Shown piece by piece: positions 38,250 to 45,944 of a stretch of 64,000 nucleotides of DNA. The notes beneath the pieces were generated by a model. It was not told the origin of the DNA. It made no database searches and worked only from the letters and a program-made list of their open reading frames with translations. The first letter of the stretch is position 1. Every line of letters begins with the position of its first letter. The position numbers and the translations under genes are program-made. This DNA is from Pseudomonas entomophila (GTDB lineage Bacteria; Pseudomonadota; Gammaproteobacteria; Pseudomonadales; Pseudomonadaceae), in NCBI RefSeq assembly GCF_013523165.1, contig NZ_JAAMQI010000007.1, positions 147,280-211,279 of the forward strand. Direction: 5' to 3'.

Positions 38250-39218
38250 ATGCAACCCCAGACCTTCTATCGCGCGGTGGCCGAAGATTTCAGCGCCGTC
38301 GATGAGATCATCAAGCAGCAGCTGACGTCACGCGTGCCGCTGGTATCGAAGATCGGCGACTACATCACGTCGGCCGGGGGCAAGCGTCTGCGGCCCTTGC
38401 TGGTGCTGCTCTGTGGCAAGGCCCTGGGCCGCGAGGGCGACGACCTGCGTCTGCTGGCAGCGACGATCGAGTTCCTGCACACCGCCACCCTGCTGCACGA
38501 CGACGTGGTCGACATGTCCGGCATGCGCCGTGGCCGCTCCACCGCCAATGCCCTGTGGGGCAACGCACCCAGCGTGCTGGTCGGCGACTTCCTCTATTCG
38601 CGCTCGTTCGAGATGATGGTCGAGCTGGGCTCCATGCCGGTCATGCAGATCCTCTCCCGGGCCACCCGGGTGATCGCCGAGGGCGAAGTGCTGCAGCTGT
38701 CGCGGGTACGCGATGCCAGCACCACCGAAGAGGTCTACATGGAGGTCATCCGCGGCAAGACCGCCATGCTGTTCGAGGCGTCCACCCACAGTGCCGCGGC
38801 CCTGGCCGGCGCCAGCGCCGAGCAGTGCGAAGCCTTGCGCACCTTCGGTGACCACCTGGGCGTGGCTTTCCAGCTGGTCGACGACCTGCTCGACTACAAG
38901 GGCGACTCCGACACCCTGGGCAAGAACGTCGGCGACGACCTGGCCGAGGGCAAACCGACCCTGCCGCTGATCTACACCATGCGTGAAGGCTCGCCCGAAC
39001 AGGCCGCGCTGGTCCGTCAGGCGATCCAGAAAGGCGGCCTCGAAGACCTCGAGCGCATCCGAGCCGCGGTCGAGGTCTCGGGCGCCCTGGACTACACCGC
39101 ACGCCTGGCGCGCGACTACGTGGCCCGCGCCATTGCCTGCCTCGAAGTGCTGCCGGCCAGCGAATGCCGCGATGCCCTGGTGGAACTGAGCGAGTTCGCC
39201 GTCGCCCGTACGCACTGA
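38250..39218 (+). CDS. ispB: Octaprenyl/polyprenyl diphosphate synthase
   Basis: Makes the side-chain precursor of ubiquinone by head-to-tail condensation of isopentenyl units. 322 residues. The first Asp-rich motif DDVVD is at 84-88 ([15 protein letters not shown]) and the second is [11 protein letters not shown] near 210-220; GGKRLRP carries the substrate-binding residues. The second ATG (38250, with GGAGC upstream) is preferred over 38238. Divergent from rplU-rpmA, the standard proteobacterial arrangement. Chain length (8 or 9 units) cannot be read by eye; ubiquinone-9 is usual in Pseudomonas. Confidence 0.95.
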   Translation: MQPQTFYRAVAEDFSAVDEIIKQQLTSRVPLVSKIGDYITSAGGKRLRPLLVLLCGKALGREGDDLRLLAATIEFLHTATLLHDDVVDMSGMRRGRSTANALWGNAPSVLVGDFLYSRSFEMMVELGSMPVMQILSRATRVIAEGEVLQLSRVRDASTTEEVYMEVIRGKTAMLFEASTHSAAALAGASAEQCEALRTFGDHLGVAFQLVDDLLDYKGDSDTLGKNVGDDLAEGKPTLPLIYTMREGSPEQAALVRQAIQKGGLEDLERIRAAVEVSGALDYTARLARDYVARAIACLEVLPASECRDALVELSEFAVARTH

Positions 39219-39342
39219 TCCTGCCGCGTCTCGGCCTGCCCGAGACCGCCTGTACGCCTGATCGATCATGACGGGCGTATCCCTTCGCGGGCAAAACCTC
39301 ATATAATGTGCGCCTTTTTTCGCCCACCTTCGAGGAACCCCC

Positions 39343-39681
39343 GTGAGCACCTTGCCACCCTGCCCCCACTGCAACTCCGAATACACCTACGAGGATGGCA
39401 CCCAGCTGATCTGCCCCGAGTGCGCCCACGAGTGGTCCGCCGTCGCGTCCGACGAAGCCTCTGACGAGGTGGTGAAGAAGGATTCGGTCGGCAACGTCCT
39501 GCAGGACGGCGACACCGTCACGGTGATCAAGGACCTCAAGGTCAAGGGCTCGTCCCTGGTGGTCAAGGTCGGCACCAAGGTCAAGAACATCCGCCTGTGC
39601 GATGGCGACCACGACATCGACTGCAAGATCGACGGCATCGGTGCGATGAAGTTGAAGTCTGAGTTCGTGCGCAAGGTCTGA
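39343..39681 (+). CDS. yjdM: YjdM/PhnA-like zinc-ribbon protein
   Basis: 112 residues. N-terminal zinc ribbon with Cys7, Cys10, Cys24 and Cys27 (PCPHC and ICPEC), then a KOW-like beta domain [43 protein letters not shown]. This is the YjdM family once annotated as alkylphosphonate uptake protein PhnA; that role is not supported. The start is a GTG at 39343. A TATAAT -10-like element lies at 39302-39307 with no convincing -35. Confidence 0.9.
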   Translation: MSTLPPCPHCNSEYTYEDGTQLICPECAHEWSAVASDEASDEVVKKDSVGNVLQDGDTVTVIKDLKVKGSSLVVKVGTKVKNIRLCDGDHDIDCKIDGIGAMKLKSEFVRKV

Positions 39682-39785
39682 GGCCTCTGCCGGCAAGGGC
39701 TGCCGACCCGGTGGCCCCTGATCGTCCCGCAAGGGGCACCCGGCAGGGCGACATGAAAAACGCCAATAGGGGCTTGCTATTTAGC

Positions 39786-39803
39786 GAATAAGAATTATTC
39801 TCA
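39786..39803 (+). promoter_or_regulatory. Predicted Fur box
   Basis: GAATAAGAATTATTCTCA contains two overlapping Fur-type dyads of the 7-1-7 form TGATAAT-n-ATTATCA: 39786-39800 matches 9 of 14 positions and 39789-39803 matches 11 of 14, including ATTCTCA as the right half. It sits 29 bp upstream of the small gene at 39832, where it would cover the promoter. Iron repression is therefore inferred. Confidence 0.65.
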
Positions 39804-39831
39804 TCGGAACGTGTTTTCGAGGAGACCTCTC

Positions 39832-40077
39832 ATGACCTACCTGATCGATGCCTGGCTGGACCGCCCTCACCCTTACCTGCGCATCCTGCACCGAGAGACC
39901 GGCCGTGTGTGCGCCGTGCTCGAGGAAGAAGCGCTCGACGAGCTGCGTGAACAGGGCGACCTGGACCTTGGCTGCCTGAACTCCAGCGAACCGAGTGCCC
40001 TCAAGGAAATGGTCAGGAACCTGTTCCTGTTCAGCTACGCCCGCGCACTGCGGCCTGGCGGGCACCACTGGCACTGA
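39832..40077 (+). CDS. Small protein of unknown function, probably iron-repressed
   Basis: 81 residues, MTYLIDAWLDRPHPYLRILHRETGRVCAVLEEEALDELREQGDL to ARALRPGGHHWH. No membrane segment or signal. One domain with an acidic helix and a C-terminal GGHHWH that could bind metal. It corresponds by position (near ispB, opposite fklB) to a P. aeruginosa small protein known to rise strongly under iron limitation. ATG at 39832 with GGAG upstream; the longer frame from 39811 overlaps the Fur-box leader. Function unknown. Confidence 0.85.
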   Translation: MTYLIDAWLDRPHPYLRILHRETGRVCAVLEEEALDELREQGDLDLGCLNSSEPSALKEMVRNLFLFSYARALRPGGHHWH

Positions 40078-40161
40078 GTGACGTTGCGTCACCTGCCTGC
40101 CCAGGCCGGAACCAGGCCGGCCCGATCGAACACCGATCGGCCGACCCGTCTCGCTCGAAGC

Positions 40162-40779
40162 TTACAGAACGTCGAGCAGCTCGACGTCGAACACCAGCAC
40201 GCTGTGCGGCGGGATGCTGCCTGCGCCCTGGGCACCGTAGGCCAGCTCGCTCGGCACGTGCAGGCGCCATTTGCTGCCGGCGTTCATCAGTTGCAGCGCT
40301 TCGGTCCAGCCTGCGATTACACCCGTGACCGGGAATTCGATCGGCTGGCCGCGCTCGTAGGAGCTGTCGAACACGGTCCCGTCGATCAGGGTGCCGTGGT
40401 AATGGGTGCGCACGGTGGCTTCACGGCCTGGCTTGGCGCCGTCGCCGGTGGCCAGCACTTCGTACTGCAGGCCCGATGGCAGGGTGATCACACCTTCACG
40501 GGTGGCGTTGTCGGTCAGGTACTGCTTGCCCACGGCTGCTGCGGCTTCGGCCTTGGCGGCAGCTTCGGCCTGCATGACTTCGCGGATGACCTTGAAGCTG
40601 GCCGACAGGTCGGCTTCGCTGACACGGCTGTCCTGACCGTTGAACGCATCGGTCAGGCCCAGCAGGATCGCCTCGAGGCTCACGCCCGGTGGCGGGTTGT
40701 CGCGCAGCTGGCCACCCAGCTGACGGCCGATGCCGTAGCTGACGCGGGATTCGTCGGTGGACAGGTTGATTTCGGACAT
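40162..40779 (-). CDS. fklB: FKBP-type peptidyl-prolyl isomerase
   Basis: 205 residues. An N-terminal dimerisation domain (STDESRVSYGIGRQLGGQLRDNPPPGVSLEAILLGLTDAFNGQ) and a C-terminal FKBP domain (VRTHYHGTLIDGTVFDSSYERGQPIEFPVTGVIAGWTEALQLMNAGSKWRLHVPSELAYG) as in FklB/Mip-like proteins. No signal peptide, so the cytoplasmic FklB form rather than FkpA. ATG at 40779 preceded by GGAGCACG on the coding strand; the frame upstream to 40845 lacks family sequence. Oriented against the 81-residue gene. Confidence 0.94.
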   Translation of the reverse strand: MSEINLSTDESRVSYGIGRQLGGQLRDNPPPGVSLEAILLGLTDAFNGQDSRVSEADLSASFKVIREVMQAEAAAKAEAAAAVGKQYLTDNATREGVITLPSGLQYEVLATGDGAKPGREATVRTHYHGTLIDGTVFDSSYERGQPIEFPVTGVIAGWTEALQLMNAGSKWRLHVPSELAYGAQGAGSIPPHSVLVFDVELLDVL

Positions 40780-40864
40780 GCACGTGCTCCGCTGCGGGGC
40801 GTCAGCACGCTGCGCCCCTGATGAAATGGGCCCGCAGCCTAGCACACTGCGGGTGACGCATCAG

Positions 40865-41170
40865 CTACCAGGCCGACCGTTGCGAGATCGGCACCTTGAG
40901 CACGTTGCGCGGGTGTTCGCCCAGGCCGCACATCTCGTCGTAGGCCGACGGGTGGACCAGGTGCATCGGGACATCGGGAAGCGTCTGCACCAGCTGGCGA
41001 ATGTGCTCGACCGAGCGTGCGCGCAAGCGTGTGCCGCCTGTGTCCTTGATCGGACAGACACGCTCGTCGATCAGGGCCTCGAGCAGGTAGTCGCCGCCCT
41101 CGATGGAGATCACGTTCAGTTCGCGGACACGGCCGGCCTGGATCTCGAGGTCGAGTTGCTGAAGGTTCAT
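40865..41170 (-). CDS. DUF6482-type small protein
   Basis: 101 residues, MNLQQLDLEIQAGRVRELNVISIEGGDYLLEALIDERVCPIKDTGGTRLRARSVEHIRQLVQ. The pattern (short helix, strand pair, RSVEHIRQLL helix) is that of the pseudomonad DUF6482 family, which has no known activity. No membrane segment. ATG at 41170 with GCGAGGG upstream. 85 bp downstream lies fklB on the same strand; co-transcription is possible. Confidence 0.8.
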   Translation of the reverse strand: MNLQQLDLEIQAGRVRELNVISIEGGDYLLEALIDERVCPIKDTGGTRLRARSVEHIRQLVQTLPDVPMHLVHPSAYDEMCGLGEHPRNVLKVPISQRSAW

Positions 41171-41599
41171 GGGACGCCCTCGCTGGAGTGGGAGGGGCAT
41201 TGTTGCCAGGATTCGAGAGAAAGGACAACGGGCATGCGGTGTTGCAGTGGGAGTCCGCCCCTTGCCCTGGCGCTGCGCTGTCGCACAGAGCACATGACGA
41301 TCACCGGCAGGGCTCGGAGGCTTTATCGCCGATCGATTTCCAGGGTCGCTCCCCCATGACCACGTTGCAGTGAGACCAGCTGTCAGAGCCTTGTGTGCGG
41401 GCTTGCCCGCGATAGCGTCCGGTCCTTCACCGCCTGCATCGCGGGCAAGCCCGCTCCCACAGAGGATTGCGTCGGCCTGTCGGACTCGCAAGGCGGTTCG
41501 ACGTGCAGGCCTGCGGGGCAGGCGCTGAATGGGTCGGCCCTGTGGCTGGCAAGCCGGCTCTGACGTCAGCGCCCCCGATCACGGGTGCGCAGCGGTTTC
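41171..41599. other. Intergenic region without a supportable gene
   Basis: 429 bp between the DUF6482 gene and the UPF0114 gene. Positions 41171-41396 probably carry the promoter of the DUF6482 gene; no convincing element pair was seen. A REP pair fills 41397-41462. The remainder up to 41599 is GC-rich with short palindromic bits (GCAGGCCTGC at about 41507) and no gene. Confidence 0.6.
41397..41462. repeat. Inverted REP pair
   Basis: GCGGGCTTGCCCGCGAT at 41397-41413 is inverted at 41438-41454, and the right copy continues with TCCCACAG. The same unit occurs at 48449-48546. This is the common Pseudomonas REP pattern arranged head to head (REPIN/BIME type). Confidence 0.85.
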
Positions 41600-42088
41600 T
41601 CAATGCTTGGTCAGCTTGTCCAGGTACCCCATCACGAACGCCGAGACCACGAACGTCATGTGGATGATCACGTACCACATCAGGTAGTCGGTGGTGATGT
41701 TCTGAGCATCCATGAACACCCGCAGCAGGTGGATCGAGGAGATGGCCACGATCGAGGCGGCGACCTTCATCTTCAGCGAGGACGAGTCCATCTTGCCCAG
41801 CCAGTTGAGCTTCTCCTTGCTCTCGTCGATGTCCAGTTGCGAGACGAAGTTCTCGTAGCCGGAGATCATGACCATCACCAGCAGGCCACCGACCAGCGAC
41901 ATGTCGATCAACGACAGGATCACCAGGATCAGGTCGGCCTCGCTCAGGGCGAAGACATTGGGCAGGACATGGATCACTTCCTGGAAGAACTTCAGCGCCA
42001 GGGCCAGCAGGCCCAGGGAAAGACCGAAATAGATCGGTGCGAGCAGCCAGCGCGAGGCATACATCGCGTTTTCGAGGATACGTTCCAT
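41600..42088 (-). CDS. UPF0114 family inner-membrane protein (YqhA-like)
   Basis: 162 residues and three to four membrane helices (about 13-33, 52-75, 106-126 and 135-155). [27 protein letters not shown] and [28 protein letters not shown] are signature stretches of the UPF0114/YqhA family. The role is not established. Stands alone with REP elements after it; ATG at 42088 preceded by GGAACGT-like weak site. Confidence 0.9.
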   Translation of the reverse strand: MERILENAMYASRWLLAPIYFGLSLGLLALALKFFQEVIHVLPNVFALSEADLILVILSLIDMSLVGGLLVMVMISGYENFVSQLDIDESKEKLNWLGKMDSSSLKMKVAASIVAISSIHLLRVFMDAQNITTDYLMWYVIIHMTFVVSAFVMGYLDKLTKH

Positions 42089-42187
42089 TGCAGCGTCATA
42101 CTCGTGGAGGGCGAAAAACGAGCGCGAGTATAGCCACCCCGTCCCCTTCAGAGAAAGCCTGCGCTGCTGTGCCGCAGCCCTCGAGGC

Positions 42188-42526
42188 TCACGCGTCGGGG
42201 TGAAACTGGTAGTCGCCCAGGTGACGGCAGCGTTCGCCGTTGATGCGGCGCAGCTGGGCCTGCAGGTGCGTGCACCAGATCTGCGGGCCCTCAGCGACTT
42301 CGTAGCCATGCACGGTCAGGCTCTCGAGGATGGCATCGAGCACCGATTCAGCGACCTGCGGGCCGTGGAACGGGCCCTGGGCCTTGATCGCCGAGGGTTG
42401 CTCACCGGCCATGCCAGCGGCGAACAGCAATGTCCACAGGCCGGTGTCGCCGGCCAGGGGGCGAATGCTGCACTCGATACGGGTCACCAGGCCCAGGCAC
42501 TGGCGGGTCAAGCTGAGGTTGCGCAT
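42188..42526 (-). CDS. Conserved pseudomonad protein of unknown function
   Basis: 112 residues, MRNLSLTRQCLGLVTRIECSIRPLAGDTGLWTLLFAAGMAG to RCRHLGDYQFHPDA. No signal, membrane helix or motif I can name. Its place between the UPF0114 gene and the Lon-like protease gene matches a hypothetical gene in the same place in P. aeruginosa, so it is a real conserved gene. ATG at 42526 with GGGAGACG upstream; the open frame extends to 42673 without further support. Confidence 0.65.
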   Translation of the reverse strand: MRNLSLTRQCLGLVTRIECSIRPLAGDTGLWTLLFAAGMAGEQPSAIKAQGPFHGPQVAESVLDAILESLTVHGYEVAEGPQIWCTHLQAQLRRINGERCRHLGDYQFHPDA

Positions 42527-42688
42527 GGTCGCGTCTCCCTCGTTCAGGCCCCAGATCCATGACAAGGGGCAGGCGGCCTCCTGCCTGGAGACCGAGGACG
42601 TCGTGACCTGAGCATAGAAGAGGCGTCGCGAAGCCGCGAGCCTGGCGCCAGACGGTCGAGCCGTCCGCGCCACGAGCCTGGCTCTGAC

Positions 42689-45127
42689 TTACTGGGGCTG
42701 AGCCTGTGCCAAGGCCTCCTCGAGCCGGTCCTTCTCGGCTTCCTTGATGTCCTCCTCGCTCACCATCTCGGCGATGACGCGCAGGCGCTCGACCACGCGG
42801 GCGTTGATGCTGCCCTCGGGGAATTCGCCCTGATCGTCCGGCGCGCCGGCCGGTTCGCCCACCAGCAGGCTGAGGGCCTCGTCGGCCTGGCTGACCGCAT
42901 AGACATGGAAACGCCCCGCCTCCACCGCCTGCAACACCCGCTCGTCGAGCATCAGCGTGGCGACGTTGGCGCGCGGGATGATGACGCCCTGCTCACCGGT
43001 CAGGCCACGGGCCTCGCACAGCCGGAAGAACCCTTCGATCTTCTCGTTGACGCCACCGACCGCCTGCACTTCGCCGAACTGGTTGATCGAGCCGGTGATG
43101 GCGAAGCATTGCTTGAGCGGGGTCTTGGACAAGGCCGAGATCAGCGTGCAGACCTCGCCCAGCGAGGCGCTGTCTCCGTCCACGTAGCCGTAGGACTGTT
43201 CCAGCGCGATGCTGGCGGAAATCGCCAGCGGGAATTCCTGGGCATAGCGGCTGCCCATGTAGCCGGTGAGGATCATCACGCCCTTGGAGTGGATCGGCTG
43301 CCCCAGGTTGACCTCGCGCTCGATGTCGACGATGCCACTGCCGCCGGGGTAGACGGTGGCCGAGATCCGCGCCGGGACGCCAAAGGCCGAATCGCCGACT
43401 TCGAGCACGGTCAGGCCATTGCACTTGCCGATGGCCGCGCCGTCGGTGTCGATCAGGATGATCCCGGCGAGCATGTCGTCGAGGATCCGTGCCGACACCC
43501 GCCCGGTACGCGTGGCCTTGGCGCGCAGGGCGCGGTCGATGTGCCCTGCGTCGGTGGTGGCGTCGTTGGCCAGCTGGCGGATGAAGTCCGCTTCGCTGAC
43601 CAGCTGGAACAGGTCGCCGATCCGCGCCGACAGGCGCTTCTGGTTCTCGGCCAGGCGCGCGCTGTAGGTCGCCAGGCGTGCGACCGCATCGGCGGTCAGC
43701 GGCGCCATGCCTTCCTCGTTGGTGCGCGTGCGCAACAGCTGGGCGAACTGCTCGAGGTTCTCGTCGAGCATGGGCATGTCTTCGTCGAAGTCGACCAGCA
43801 CCCGGAACATCTCCTGGAACTCCGGGTCGTTGTCCTGCAACGCGTAGTAGAGCTGTCGCGACCCGATGATCACCACCTTGACGCTCAGCGGGATCACCTG
43901 CGGCGCCAGTGTCACCGTGGCCACGCGGCCCAGTTCGCCCAACGGCGACTCCATCTTCAGCTTGCGTGACTGCAAGGCACGCTTGAGCGCCTCCCAGACG
44001 AACGGTTCGCCCAGCATCTTCTCAGCTTCCAGCACCAGGAAGCCGCCATTGGCGCGGTGCAGGGCCCCCGGCCGCAATTGCCGGTAGGAGGTCGACAGTG
44101 CGCCCTGGTCGGTGCTGTATTCGATACGCCCGAACAGGTTGTCGTAGGTCGGGTGAGGCTCGAACACCACCGGTGCGCCGCCCTTGGCCGGGTGGCCGAC
44201 CACCAGGCTCGGGGCGTACTGGTCCTCGAGCAGCTTGCGCGCCGCAGCGTCGGTCTTGCTGTCGTCGACCAGCTGCTCGACCACGGTACGCAGCAGGTTC
44301 AGCTGCATGGCCTGCAGGTAGGCGCACACGGCTGCGTTTTCCGCGTACGTCTCGGACAGCGGCGCCAGTAGCGGCTGCAGGGCCAGGGTGATGGTCTCTT
44401 CGTTGAGCTCGCGCAGCTGGTTGTTCGATTCGCGCTTCCACTGCGGCAGGCTGGCCAGCTCTTCGTTCAGGCGCTCCTCGAGGGCCGCGATGTCCTGGTG
44501 GAACTGCTCGCGCACCGCCTCGGGCAACTGGGCGAACTCGGCCTCGTCCAGTGCCTTGCCGTCGCTCATCGGCGTGAAAGCGACGTTGCTGGCGTCACGG
44601 TACAGCGCCACGTCCTTTTCCAGGGACGCGCGCTCGATGATGTCCAGGGCGCGGTCATAACGCTGATTGAAAGCGCGGTCGATGGCGCCCTTCTTCTGCT
44701 GGTACGAGGGGTGTTCGAAGACGGCCGGGAAGGTCGCCACCAGGTTGCCGATCAACGTGTTGATGTCGGCGATGAACGCATGGGCGCTACCGGCCGGCAA
44801 TTCCAGGGCACGCGGCTCGCGCAGGTCGTCGAAGTTGTTGACGTAGACGCGGTCGGCCGGCGTCTGCTGGCGCTTGCCTTCGGCGTTCAGGTAGCGTTTG
44901 ACGAAGGAGAAGCGACCGGTCCCCGGCTCGCCCATCACATACACGTTGTACCCAGGGCGCGGCATGGCCACGCCGAACTGCAAGGCCTCGACCGCACGCT
45001 CCTGGCCCAGCACACCTCGAAACGGCTCCAGGTCGTCGGTACTCGAAAAAGCAAACTGGTCGGCGGAAAAACGCCGGGTCAGGGCATGAGGTTCAAGACG
45101 CAGACTCGCAGCGACAGAATCGGGCAT
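42689..45127 (-). CDS. Lon-like ATP-dependent protease (AAA_32/LonB type)
   Basis: 812 residues. N-terminal AAA part with FRGVLGQERAVEALQFGVAMPRPGYNVYVMGEPGTGRFSFVKRYL; the P-loop has Arg where Lys is usual, as in this family. A long helical insertion lies at about 170-290. The C-terminal S16 peptidase domain has the Ser-Lys dyad: Ser653 in DGDSASLGE and Lys696 in VGGVNEKIEGFF. The 43-residue spacing is the same as in E. coli Lon. No membrane segment, so it is cytoplasmic and unlike archaeal LonB. ATG at 45127. Substrates unknown. Confidence 0.92.
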   Translation of the reverse strand: MPDSVAASLRLEPHALTRRFSADQFAFSSTDDLEPFRGVLGQERAVEALQFGVAMPRPGYNVYVMGEPGTGRFSFVKRYLNAEGKRQQTPADRVYVNNFDDLREPRALELPAGSAHAFIADINTLIGNLVATFPAVFEHPSYQQKKGAIDRAFNQRYDRALDIIERASLEKDVALYRDASNVAFTPMSDGKALDEAEFAQLPEAVREQFHQDIAALEERLNEELASLPQWKRESNNQLRELNEETITLALQPLLAPLSETYAENAAVCAYLQAMQLNLLRTVVEQLVDDSKTDAAARKLLEDQYAPSLVVGHPAKGGAPVVFEPHPTYDNLFGRIEYSTDQGALSTSYRQLRPGALHRANGGFLVLEAEKMLGEPFVWEALKRALQSRKLKMESPLGELGRVATVTLAPQVIPLSVKVVIIGSRQLYYALQDNDPEFQEMFRVLVDFDEDMPMLDENLEQFAQLLRTRTNEEGMAPLTADAVARLATYSARLAENQKRLSARIGDLFQLVSEADFIRQLANDATTDAGHIDRALRAKATRTGRVSARILDDMLAGIILIDTDGAAIGKCNGLTVLEVGDSAFGVPARISATVYPGGSGIVDIEREVNLGQPIHSKGVMILTGYMGSRYAQEFPLAISASIALEQSYGYVDGDSASLGEVCTLISALSKTPLKQCFAITGSINQFGEVQAVGGVNEKIEGFFRLCEARGLTGEQGVIIPRANVATLMLDERVLQAVEAGRFHVYAVSQADEALSLLVGEPAGAPDDQGEFPEGSINARVVERLRVIAEMVSEEDIKEAEKDRLEEALAQAQPQ

Positions 45128-45380
45128 TGGGCTTCCTTGGTTCGCGGGCAGATGACGGCATTCTGGCGCCGCATGCGCGCGCCTTGCAAGGTGCCGAGAC
45201 GCTTTATGTCACCGACGCAAGGGCCGTGCGTTCAAGGAAATTTTCACATCCCGGTACGCAACCTTTGGAACATGCCTAAACTCCAACTTGCGCGGGAAGG
45301 CGAATCGCTTGCCCCATCCGGCAGCCGATGTTGTCGGGTCCATGACCTTTGGCATGTTTACTGATAAAGAGAACAAAGCT

Positions 45381-45869
45381 ATGAAACGGATTCTTCTGGG
45401 TACGCTGTTCACCGTCGTTTCGATCAACGCCATGGCCGAAGCGCCAGGTGGTCCGAACTGCGGTTGGGGCAACATGTTGTTCGAAGGCCAGCGTGGCACC
45501 CCTGCCCACTTCCTGGCATCCACCACCAACGGCACCTCGGGCAACGCCACCTTCGGCATGACCTCCGGCACCAACGGCTGCTCGACCAACTCCGCGCTGA
45601 CCTACGGCGGCAAGTCCTGGCTGGCCATGAACGGCATGATGAACGAACTGTCCGAAGACATGGCCCAGGGCCAGGGCGAAGCCCTGACCACCTACGCCGT
45701 GGTCATGGGCGTGGCCCCTCAGGACCGCGAGCGCTTCGCGGCCGTGACCCACGACCACTTCCAGCAGATCTTCAGCAGCGCCGACGCGACTGCTGAAACC
45801 GTTCATACCAACACCCTGGCTGTCCTGAAAAACGACCCGCAACTGGCCAAGTACGCGACCGAGGCCTGA
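45381..45869 (+). CDS. DUF3015 family periplasmic/secreted protein
   Basis: 162 residues. Signal peptide MKRILLGTLFTVVSINAMA, cleavage before EAPGG. The mature part GPNCGWGNMLFEGQRGTPAHFLASTTNGTSGNATFGMTSGTNGCS is the DUF3015 signature; the two Cys may pair. Function unknown. ATG at 45381; the frame is open from 45288 without family sequence. A hairpin follows, and the DUF4105 gene comes 75 bp later on the same strand. Start context has only a weak AAAGAGAAC site. Confidence 0.92.
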   Translation: MKRILLGTLFTVVSINAMAEAPGGPNCGWGNMLFEGQRGTPAHFLASTTNGTSGNATFGMTSGTNGCSTNSALTYGGKSWLAMNGMMNELSEDMAQGQGEALTTYAVVMGVAPQDRERFAAVTHDHFQQIFSSADATAETVHTNTLAVLKNDPQLAKYATEA

Positions 45870-45878
45870 GTCCTGCCC

Positions 45879-45905
45879 AACCCGCCCTGCACGACAGGGC
45901 GGGTT
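45879..45905 (+). terminator. Hairpin after the DUF3015 gene
   Basis: AACCCGCCCTG (45879-45889) pairs perfectly with CAGGGCGGGTT (45895-45905) around a 5-nt loop, 10 bp after the stop. There is only TT after the stem, so termination may be partial and leave read-through to the DUF4105 gene. Confidence 0.6.
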
Positions 45906-45944
45906 CGTGCATTCTATCGGCACTTTCCTGACTAGTTGCCCGAC

